From positions 1 through 7,835 of the forward strand of contig JAFYMJ010000255.1 in assembly GCA_017556665.1 (NCBI GenBank): DNA of 7,835 nt, in the 5' to 3' direction. Positions 1 to 7,026 of this stretch are shown piece after piece. Made by a program: the position numbers and the translations under genes. Below the pieces are notes generated by a model. That model was not told where the DNA came from and searched no databases. It saw nothing but the letters and a program-made list of their open reading frames with translations. This stretch comes from Bacteroidales bacterium. Its GTDB lineage: Bacteria; Bacteroidota; Bacteroidia; Bacteroidales; UBA932. The number at the start of each line of letters is the position of its first letter. Position 1 is the first letter of the stretch.

Positions 1-18
1 AAATATCAAACCAAAACA

Positions 19-3006
19 ATGAAAAGGCTGGTTATTCTTTTATTGGCAATAGTTGCACATCTGTCTGCAACTGCTCAGGTTATTACAATCTCTTCTGATT
101 TTTTTAAGAAGCCTGAATCTGAGGTAAAAATAAAGCTTGTTGATTCCATAACCCAACAACCGCTTCAGTTGGCAACAGTGTATCTGCAACCCAAAGGAGA
201 TACTACCATAATGTATTTTAGCCTTTCAGATACAAGTGGAACAGCAGTCCTTGAGAATGTTGTAAGGGGAAGTTATAAACTTACTGCGGAATTTCTTGGA
301 TATAGTCCAGTTGTAAGGGAGTATTATTTCAACAAAACCAAAGAAGATCTTGGTACAGTTGCAATGGTAGAGGATGCTGTATTGCTTGAAGCAGCTACCG
401 TTTCTGCCATTGGAAATCCAATAGAGGTTGTAAAGGATACAATAGTTTACAATGCCACAATGTTCCGTACGGCAGATAATGCTGTGTTGGGGGAATTGTT
501 AAAAAAGATGCCTGGGTTTGAGGTATCCAGCAGTGGTCAGGTTAAAGTTAACGGAGAGGAGGTCTCAAAAATCACCGTTAACGGCAAAACATTTTTCTTT
601 GAGGACCCATCTATGGCGGTAAAGAACCTTCCGGCAAAAATAGTGGATAAAATAAAAATCACAGACTATAAATCAGACCAGGAGAAGGCTACAGGCATTG
701 CAAATATGGGGTCCCGACAAAAAGAGATGGATATTGCATTAAAGAAAGAGTATGAAAAAGGGTGGTTTGGAAATGCAAAATTGGCTGCAGGAACACCTGT
801 AACAGCTACAAATAACAGTAATCAACCACTTATAGCCCAAAGGGATGTCCTGTATAATGGAAGTGTGATGGTGTCTGGATATAATGAAAAAGACCAGATT
901 ACAATTATTGGCAATGCATACAATGTAGAGAATACTGGAGCCAACGACTACATTATTGTATCTTATGGTGCAGGTGGACAAGGTAGCGGAACCCGTCCAA
1001 CCGATGGAGTTTCAACAAACAGACAAGCGGGTGTAAACTTTAATACATCAAGGATAAAAGGGTTTACAACAAGTGCTGTGGTAAATTATAAAGGGGATAT
1101 GATTGACTCAGAGAGTATCACAAACAGAACAACTATGCAAGAGAATGCCCCATCTGTATATTCCAATACAGATTACAAAACAAATTATGATGAGAATGCA
1201 CTTAATGCATCATTGGAATTTGCAAATAAGGACAAAAAGAAATATAACCTTAGAATTTACCCTACATTCAATTACAAGAGTGTAAAACAAGATTCATACA
1301 AAGATGTTCAGACATCAAATATTATGGATCCCGCTTCAAGTGCTTTGGGATTGCTTAACCAATCACAGGCAAGTGATTATCTTGAATCTGACCAGTTTGA
1401 GCAAAAGACACAATTCTACTTTGCCAAACCCAATTTTGGAAAGGCCAACAGAAGTTTGTCGGTGAGTGCAAACTACTCATTGAATTATATGGATGCTCAG
1501 AAAAAGGAGTTTTCATCTATAATGTACAGCAATCAGGGGACAACAGACGTTAAGGATTTGTATTACAAAAACAAACAGGATGGGAGTAATTTTGGGGCAA
1601 GCATTACCTATGTTGAGCCTATTGGAGAAAACTGGAGAATAAGTACTATGTTGTCCAGCAGGTATAGAATGAGTAATCTGGTTTCTGACGCGTATAGGTA
1701 TACTGGAGCAAATAACTCCTTTGTTCCAAATTTTTCCAATAAAAATGACTACACCCAGTATGACGATTATTATTCTTCTGTATCCCAGAACAAATATTTT
1801 AGGAATTCAGCCCAATTGTTGGCACAGTATATAAAAGGTAGTACAACTGTTCAGTTTGGAGCAGATGCAGAGGTTGTAAATAATGAGACATACAGTAAAA
1901 CATATGGATTGTCGCAAACAACAGGAAAGGGGGAGTATTTATGGAATTGGTCTCCATATGCAAGAATAAAATTGGTGGACAAGAAGGGGGCCTCATATAA
2001 TTTAAACTACTCGGGTTCTTCCAACAGTTTGAGCAATAGCCAACTCTCTCCTGTGCCAGACATTTCCAACCCTGCATACATTACAATGGGAAACATATAT
2101 TTACAGCCGCAGTTCAACCATTTTTTAAACCTTTTCAGTTCATACAGGAACAAAAAGAATTTCAGTTTTCTTAGTGGATCCATTTTTATGGAGAGGACAA
2201 CAAACAGTATTGTAAATGCAAACTGGTTTGATGCAGATGGTGTCCAATACAATATTCCGGTGAACTCTAAAAAGGGTTCATTGAACGGTAGTATTCATTT
2301 AAGTTTTTACAACTTGCCTTTAAACAAAGAGAGGAGCCTTACATTCAGTATAGGTGGAAATGTGCAATATGGAAGAAGTTTCAGTTATCAGAGTGTATCG
2401 GGGAATATTACTATGGATATGGATAATTTTGATTACTCAAAGTTTATGTCAGAATTTTGGGGTAGCTCAAATGGAGACTTGTTCTATAGTGGCAAGAGTG
2501 GATTCAAAGAGAGCAGGACTACAACAACATCCTTTTACTTGTCTCCAGAGTTTGAATATAAAAGCAACATTGTCAATTGCAGTTTGGGAGGAAGTGTAAC
2601 CAACAACAGAATGAGTTACTCCCTAAACAAGAAAGCTAATGTTAATACGTGGGATTATTCAATTGATGGAGAAGTACAGGTAGAGCCTCAAAACAAGGAC
2701 ACTTTTATTACCACACTTAATTATAGTTTTTACAGAGGATATGCCCAAGGGTATGGAAAACCTTCGCTATTGTGGAATTTTGAAGCACACAAAAGCATAA
2801 AGTCAGTAACATTAAGTATAAGATTCAATGATATTCTAAATCAGACAACAAATTTCAGGCATACCACAACAGCAAACTATGTAGAGGACAGCTATAAGAA
2901 AATTATAGGCAGAAGGATTATGGTTGGCATTACATTCAATTTTGGCAAGATGAATACTGCAAAAAATAGTGCAGCTAACAGAAGTATACTCAATATGATG
3001 CTATAA
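19..3006 (+). CDS. TonB-dependent receptor-like outer-membrane beta-barrel protein with N-terminal carboxypeptidase-regulatory-like domain
   Basis: This is an outer-membrane protein of 995 residues. A signal peptide (residues 1 to about 20, basic MKR, hydrophobic core, ATAQ end) supports the ATG at 19. The 18 bases before it contain no Shine-Dalgarno, and no earlier start is visible. Residues about 36-115 form a carboxypeptidase-regulatory-like beta-sandwich (DSITQQPLQLATVYL, then GSYKLTAEFLGY). Residues about 120-240 resemble a plug domain (DTIVYNA, LGELLKKMPGFEV, KITVNGKTFFFEDP). The rest is rich in Tyr, Asn, Ser and Phe in alternating patterns typical of beta strands and matches the 'outer membrane beta-barrel family protein' group in Bacteroidota. 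The last likely strand, IMVGITFNFG, ends near residue 977 and is followed by an 18-residue polar tail. No SusD-like partner is visible downstream, so a glycan-uptake role is not supported. The ligand is unknown; signalling, peptide or metal uptake are all possible. The family is confident, the function is not. Confidence 0.9.
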   Translation: MKRLVILLLAIVAHLSATAQVITISSDFFKKPESEVKIKLVDSITQQPLQLATVYLQPKGDTTIMYFSLSDTSGTAVLENVVRGSYKLTAEFLGYSPVVREYYFNKTKEDLGTVAMVEDAVLLEAATVSAIGNPIEVVKDTIVYNATMFRTADNAVLGELLKKMPGFEVSSSGQVKVNGEEVSKITVNGKTFFFEDPSMAVKNLPAKIVDKIKITDYKSDQEKATGIANMGSRQKEMDIALKKEYEKGWFGNAKLAAGTPVTATNNSNQPLIAQRDVLYNGSVMVSGYNEKDQITIIGNAYNVENTGANDYIIVSYGAGGQGSGTRPTDGVSTNRQAGVNFNTSRIKGFTTSAVVNYKGDMIDSESITNRTTMQENAPSVYSNTDYKTNYDENALNASLEFANKDKKKYNLRIYPTFNYKSVKQDSYKDVQTSNIMDPASSALGLLNQSQASDYLESDQFEQKTQFYFAKPNFGKANRSLSVSANYSLNYMDAQKKEFSSIMYSNQGTTDVKDLYYKNKQDGSNFGASITYVEPIGENWRISTMLSSRYRMSNLVSDAYRYTGANNSFVPNFSNKNDYTQYDDYYSSVSQNKYFRNSAQLLAQYIKGSTTVQFGADAEVVNNETYSKTYGLSQTTGKGEYLWNWSPYARIKLVDKKGASYNLNYSGSSNSLSNSQLSPVPDISNPAYITMGNIYLQPQFNHFLNLFSSYRNKKNFSFLSGSIFMERTTNSIVNANWFDADGVQYNIPVNSKKGSLNGSIHLSFYNLPLNKERSLTFSIGGNVQYGRSFSYQSVSGNITMDMDNFDYSKFMSEFWGSSNGDLFYSGKSGFKESRTTTTSFYLSPEFEYKSNIVNCSLGGSVTNNRMSYSLNKKANVNTWDYSIDGEVQVEPQNKDTFITTLNYSFYRGYAQGYGKPSLLWNFEAHKSIKSVTLSIRFNDILNQTTNFRHTTTANYVEDSYKKIIGRRIMVGITFNFGKMNTAKNSAANRSILNMML

Positions 3007-3053
3007 TTATGCTCCATTTTTTGTAGATTTGTGGGATAAAGAAGATTTAGCAT

Positions 3054-5939
3054 ATGAAAAATATATTTTTGTTGGGTATAGCTCTGTTTATGAGCTTCTC
3101 TGCAGTAATGGCATCGGGAGATAAAGATGTAGCTCAATTGCCTGCAGATCCAAGGGTTAAAACTGGAACGCTGGCCAATGGCCTTACTTACTACATTGTA
3201 CAGAATAAAGGGGTTAAAGGGGTAGCAGATTTTGCGGTAGCCCAGAAAGTTGGTACAGTTCTGGAAGATAAGGATCAGAAGGGAATGTGCAAGATGCTGG
3301 AGTTGTTGGCTACAAGAGGAACAAGAAGCTTCCCTGATTCAACCATTACATTATACCTTAACTCTTTAGGTGTAAAGTATTCAGATGTGGAATTCCATAC
3401 AGGTGCAGATAAAATACAATACACCATTAAGAATCTCCCAATCAAGAATAACAATACATTGGATTCTGCATTGCTTATTCTGTATAACTGGATGGCATCC
3501 ATCAATATTGATGAGGAGGATATAAGAAACACCACTCCTATGCTAAAGAATACAATCATGGATGAGTGGGATGCCCAAAAGAGAATTGATGACAAGACAG
3601 TCAAGGCTGTCTTTCCAAGGAGCCCATATGCAAATTCAATAGAACTGGAGCAGATTAACAACTTTAAAGGTTATACTTCAAAAGATTTAAGAACCTTTTA
3701 TTATAACTGGTTCAGACCAGACTTGCAGGCGGTCCTTATTGTAGGAGATGTGGATGTGAATAAAGTGGAAACACAGGTAAAATCTATTTTCCAGACTATT
3801 CCAAAACCGTTGAAATCACAAAAAAGAAATTACTACAATCCTAAATTGCCAGGCAAGACAAAGGTGGTAATAAGCAAGGATCCTGAATATAACAAGACTA
3901 CTGTATCAATTTCTTTCTTGAACAAGCCGTTGCTTGAGAAGTACAGGTCAACAAGCGTTCCATATATAGAGAGTTATTTTGATGATGCAATAATATCTTT
4001 GCTTACAAACAGAATACAGTCAGAGGTTTTGTCGCAGAACCTTCCTATTACCAATATCCAGATACAAAGGGGTAAGTATATGGATATTCAGAATATGGAA
4101 AAGTTCTCTATTTCATTTGAAACTCAACCAAACTATGTCTATTCGGCAATCTTGCTTTTATGTGGAGAGATTAACAGACTTGCACAGGCAGGTTTCAATA
4201 ATCAGGAGTTTGTAAAATCAAGAGATTTATATTACAAGACATTGGAATATTTGTACGACAACAGATTCTCGCAGCCTAACAGTGTATATATGAATCTGTT
4301 TGCAAACAATTTCTATGAAGGGTACTCATTGGGAAGCATTGAGCTGCACTTTGAGATTATGAAAGAGATATTGTTCTCTTTAAGGACAAGCCAGCTTAAT
4401 GCATATGTGGCAGCACTTTTGGGTGATAAAGATAATGTGGTAATATCTTGCAGTATGCCAGATGTAAAAGGGATAGAAGAATTGTCGCAAGAGAGGATAC
4501 TATCATCTTTTAACAATGCATTGTCAATGGCAACTTATTCTTATACCCAACCGGAATTTGTAAGATGGCCTAAATTTGAGCCAAAGCAGGAGGGTTCATC
4601 GTATTCTGTAAGTCATAGGACAGATTGGCTGACAGGAGCAGAGACAATCCAGCTTAAGAATGGTATAAAGATATTGTTTAAGAAAACAGATGCAACTGTA
4701 GATTCAATATCGTTTAGAGCCATAAGTAAGGGTGGATTCTCTTTAATGAAGGGGATAAACCAATCACCTTATGTTAAAGAATATATAAATGACATCTCCA
4801 ATTTGGGTGGATATGGCAATATGTCCCAAAGTACATGGCAAAAATTGTGTGTCTACAACAATCTTAATCTAAAGAGTGTAATAACAAACAGTTCAGAGGC
4901 GTTGGAGGGGTACAGCAATGTTAATAGTCTTGAGAAGTTGTTCCATCTTATAAACTTGGCGTTCAGTTCAAGAAGAATGGATGAGAGTGCATTCAACATT
5001 TACAAGAGGGCAAAGGTATATGATGCAATCTACCATAATCTTTCACCTGTAAATGTATTTGCAGATTCTGTCCAATATTACAATAGAAGCAACAAGAGAT
5101 ATGCACCTGCAATAGCTCCAAATCTAATTGAAGAGTTAGATTATGCTTCCATTTATAATCAGATAAACAGAAGATTTGCCAACCCGTCAGACTTTACATT
5201 CATTTTTGTTGGAAACGTAGATGTGGAGCTTATAAAAAAATTGGCAGTAACATACCTTGCTCCACTTAAGACAAATGCAGAGGATACAGAGGATTGGCTA
5301 AATGTTCCAGATTACAGATATAAGGGTAATCTGCACAAGAACTTTATGCATAAGATGGTTTTGCCAAGAACGTATATAGACTATACAAATTCTTACAATA
5401 CACCTTACAATGCAGAAAATAAGATTCTGGCATCTATGTATGAGAAATATATGCAGGGAGAATTTGCTTCTGGAGAAATTAAGGAACATGCTCCAAGAAA
5501 TAAGGTAAAATGTTTTATAGAGTATTATCCAGAAGAGATTTTTGTATGTAATGCCACATTGGAGACCGATAGTTCGGGAGCATCCAGAATTGTGGACCTT
5601 ATTACAGATATAGAGAGGGAGGTTATAAGGGGCGATGTAAATGCTGCAACATTTGACCATATAAAACAAAGTCTTAAACAAGAGTTTGTTGCCAATCAGC
5701 AAAATAACCAGTATTGGCTTGATGTAATTACAGATAAGGAGCTTTTGGGTAAAGATTTCATAAGTGCCTACATAGAGACACTGGAAAGCATTTCAATTGA
5801 CAAGTTTATAGCATTTGTAAAGGATATATCTTCTAAAGGAAACCACGTGTCGGTTGTAATGGAGGGTACAACAGAAGATGTAAATACACAAAACCTGTTT
5901 AGAGACAACGAGTTTATCAGAGACTTTTTTGGATTGTAG
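3054..5939 (+). CDS. M16 (pitrilysin/insulinase) family protein, zinc site lost, probably non-catalytic
   Basis: This is a secreted, probably periplasmic protein of 961 residues. It has a signal peptide (residues 1-20, ending AVMA) and no lipobox cysteine. The N-terminal half has the M16 layout: NGLTYYIVQNKG at 42-53, the metal-site region GMCKMLELLATRGTRSFPD at 77-95, DEW at 170-172, and FYYNWFRPDLQAVLIVGDVD near 215-235. The C-terminal half starts near 525 (TIQLKNGIKILFKK) and repeats the fold, with INRRFANPSDFTFIFVGNVD near 703-723. The length fits two-lobed M16 peptidases. Active members carry HxxEH in the first lobe; here the aligned residues are K80-M-L-E83-L84, so both histidine ligands are gone, while the catalytic-type Glu (E83) and the distal Glu (E171) remain. 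The second lobe has no HxxEH either. It may act as a non-catalytic partner, chaperone or binding protein, as inactive subunits do in heterodimeric M16 enzymes. The gene lies 47 bases after the receptor gene and 2 bases before the DUF3109 gene. Confidence 0.92.
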   Translation: MKNIFLLGIALFMSFSAVMASGDKDVAQLPADPRVKTGTLANGLTYYIVQNKGVKGVADFAVAQKVGTVLEDKDQKGMCKMLELLATRGTRSFPDSTITLYLNSLGVKYSDVEFHTGADKIQYTIKNLPIKNNNTLDSALLILYNWMASINIDEEDIRNTTPMLKNTIMDEWDAQKRIDDKTVKAVFPRSPYANSIELEQINNFKGYTSKDLRTFYYNWFRPDLQAVLIVGDVDVNKVETQVKSIFQTIPKPLKSQKRNYYNPKLPGKTKVVISKDPEYNKTTVSISFLNKPLLEKYRSTSVPYIESYFDDAIISLLTNRIQSEVLSQNLPITNIQIQRGKYMDIQNMEKFSISFETQPNYVYSAILLLCGEINRLAQAGFNNQEFVKSRDLYYKTLEYLYDNRFSQPNSVYMNLFANNFYEGYSLGSIELHFEIMKEILFSLRTSQLNAYVAALLGDKDNVVISCSMPDVKGIEELSQERILSSFNNALSMATYSYTQPEFVRWPKFEPKQEGSSYSVSHRTDWLTGAETIQLKNGIKILFKKTDATVDSISFRAISKGGFSLMKGINQSPYVKEYINDISNLGGYGNMSQSTWQKLCVYNNLNLKSVITNSSEALEGYSNVNSLEKLFHLINLAFSSRRMDESAFNIYKRAKVYDAIYHNLSPVNVFADSVQYYNRSNKRYAPAIAPNLIEELDYASIYNQINRRFANPSDFTFIFVGNVDVELIKKLAVTYLAPLKTNAEDTEDWLNVPDYRYKGNLHKNFMHKMVLPRTYIDYTNSYNTPYNAENKILASMYEKYMQGEFASGEIKEHAPRNKVKCFIEYYPEEIFVCNATLETDSSGASRIVDLITDIEREVIRGDVNAATFDHIKQSLKQEFVANQQNNQYWLDVITDKELLGKDFISAYIETLESISIDKFIAFVKDISSKGNHVSVVMEGTTEDVNTQNLFRDNEFIRDFFGL
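3291..3305 (+). other. Degenerate M16 zinc-binding motif (KMLEL in place of HxxEH)
   Basis: These codons encode residues 80-84 of the M16 protein. The surrounding residues (Gly77, Glu83, then ATRGTRSFPD) align by eye with the G-x-x-H-F-L-E-H-M-x-x-x-G-T-x-x-F-P block of active family members, which fixes the register. Lys and Leu occupy the two zinc-ligand histidine positions. The central Glu is kept. Confidence 0.85.
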
Positions 5940-5941
5940 AA

Positions 5942-6550
5942 ATGGCTAGAAAAGAGAGAATATTCATTTTTGAGATAGAGGGACATTTAGTATCGTCGGA
6001 GATACTTACAGAATATTTTGCATGTGACTTTGAGGAGTGTCATGGTGCATGCTGTATAATTGGTGACAGTGGAGCTCCTTTGGAGAAAGAGGAGATGGAG
6101 CAGTTTAGAAAGGAGTATGATAATTACAGCAAATATATGACTCCAGAGGGAAGGGGTGCATTGCATAAACAAGGTTTTGGAGTGGTGGATTCAGATGGTG
6201 ACCTTGTTACTCCTCTTGTAAACAATGAGGAGTGCGTGTATACAAGCTTTGATAAGGACCATAACTGTTACTGTGCATCTGAGTTGGCATATTGCAAAGG
6301 GGAGTGCAAGTTTAAAAAGCCAATATCATGTGCATTATATCCAATAAGAGTGAGTGTATTCTCAAATGGTACAATGGCACTTAATCTTCACCGATGGAAA
6401 ATTTGTGACTGTGCCTTTGCAAAAGGTAAAAAAGAAAAGGTCCACGTATATAAATTTTTACGTGAACCTATAATCCAAAAGTTTGGTGAAAGTTTTTATT
6501 CTGCCTTAGAGGCTGCAGCTGAAACTCTGCAAAACAATGGTGAACTTTAA
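5942..6550 (+). CDS. DUF3109 family cysteine-rich protein
   Basis: A 202-residue protein without signal peptide or membrane helix, so probably cytoplasmic. It matches DUF3109, a family common in Bacteroidota with no established function. It has twelve cysteines, at 28, 33, 37, 38, 98, 109, 111, 118, 122, 130, 155 and 157. The clusters include CDFEECHGACC (28-38), CYC (109-111), CKGEC (118-122), SCALYPIR (129-136) and HRWKICDC (150-157). Their spacing recalls YkgJ-type putative zinc/iron-chelate-binding domains and suggests a bound metal or iron-sulfur centre, but this is inference. The ATG lies only 2 bases after the stop of the M16 gene and has no separate Shine-Dalgarno, so translational coupling is likely. 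The 3' end overlaps the convergent membrane-protein gene by 4 bases and carries a candidate terminator for the opposite strand. Confidence 0.9.
   Translation: MARKERIFIFEIEGHLVSSEILTEYFACDFEECHGACCIIGDSGAPLEKEEMEQFRKEYDNYSKYMTPEGRGALHKQGFGVVDSDGDLVTPLVNNEECVYTSFDKDHNCYCASELAYCKGECKFKKPISCALYPIRVSVFSNGTMALNLHRWKICDCAFAKGKKEKVHVYKFLREPIIQKFGESFYSALEAAAETLQNNGEL
6421..6469 (-). terminator. Candidate intrinsic terminator of the minus-strand ROK/membrane-protein transcript
   Basis: The arms 6438-6448 and 6459-6469 are inverted repeats with 10 of 11 positions complementary and a 10-base loop. Read as minus-strand RNA, the one mismatch becomes a G-U wobble, giving an 11-pair stem. On that strand the stem is followed directly by UUUCUUUUUU (bases 6437-6428). 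This is the layout of a rho-independent terminator. It begins 78 bases past the stop codon of the membrane-protein gene, inside the 3' part of the DUF3109 coding sequence. In plus-strand RNA the stem has an A-C mismatch and no U-run after it, so the polarity fits the minus strand only. Confidence 0.6.
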
Positions 6551-7011
6551 GCCTCTTTTCTGTAGATATACTCAATACCTCTAGAGAATCTTAGAACATC
6601 TTTTCTTAGGCCATCTATAATTACAGGATTGCCAGAGAAATCTACGGTTATTTCATCTTCGCACATTCTGAATGCTCTAATAAGAGGGTTCTTGATGCTG
6701 AATACAATTGTTGTATCGGTCTCTTCCTTTATTTGGTAATTGGCATTAAGGAACAGTGCTATAACCTCTCTTTTGTTCTCTTTAAAGTTGCTTACATAAA
6801 TCTCTTTCTTCTGGAACCCTACAGCAGGATAGATTGCTGCAAATGCAGCAAACATTGCAAGCATTTTATAAATGGAGCCCCCCTCTGTAAACAACATCTG
6901 AAGCGTTACACCATCTTTGTGCTCTGTTGCGTAGTATACAATTGTTACAAACAGTACGCACAAAATCATAAAATAAAAAAAGTACTTTACAGATCTGATT
7001 AAATATTTCAT
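6547..7011 (-). CDS. Conserved-type hypothetical protein with two membrane helices
   Basis: A 154-residue protein I do not recognise. Two hydrophobic segments, about 11-29 and 48-66, are predicted membrane helices. The basic N-terminus (K2, R6, K9) and the KK at 68-69 suggest both ends are cytoplasmic, with a short periplasmic loop (30-47). Residues 67-154 form a soluble region of alternating hydrophobic stretches (KEIYVSNF, TTIVFSIKNP, DEITVDFSGNPVIIDG) that reads like a small beta-rich domain, ending in basic RKEA. No catalytic motif is visible. The ATG at 7011 is preceded by an A/T-rich leader without Shine-Dalgarno. It lies 15 bases downstream of the ROK kinase gene on the same strand, so the two are probably co-transcribed. 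Its TAA stop shares bases with the stop of the DUF3109 gene. The gene is well supported; its function is unknown. Confidence 0.8.
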   Translation of the reverse strand: MKYLIRSVKYFFYFMILCVLFVTIVYYATEHKDGVTLQMLFTEGGSIYKMLAMFAAFAAIYPAVGFQKKEIYVSNFKENKREVIALFLNANYQIKEETDTTIVFSIKNPLIRAFRMCEDEITVDFSGNPVIIDGLRKDVLRFSRGIEYIYRKEA

Positions 7012-7026
7012 CTTGTTATATATAAA

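Noticed and set aside
2995..3022. Palindromic ATAATTAT followed by a six-T run after the receptor gene, considered as a terminator
   Set aside because: The palindrome has no loop and only A/T pairs with a bulge, so it cannot form a stable hairpin.
3024..3031. TAGATTTG, matching the Bacteroides -7 promoter element TAnnTTTG, 22 bases before the M16 start
   Set aside because: No TTTG-like -33 element lies about 19 bases upstream, and a single 8-base match with two free positions is expected often in AT-rich DNA. A weak internal promoter is possible but unsupported.
3275..3661. 128-residue open frame on the minus strand
   Set aside because: It is antisense to the conserved N-terminal lobe of the M16 protein, and I see no motif or leader to support it.
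5298..5702. 134-residue open frame on the minus strand
   Set aside because: It lies wholly inside the M16 coding sequence in an antisense frame, is Ile/Cys/Leu-rich without recognisable domain, and is explained by the AT-rich coding strand opposite.
3054..5939. Calling the M16 gene a pseudogene
   Set aside because: The reading frame is full length and uninterrupted, keeps its signal peptide and both lobes, and shows only targeted loss of the metal-site histidines. That fits a non-catalytic protein better than decay.
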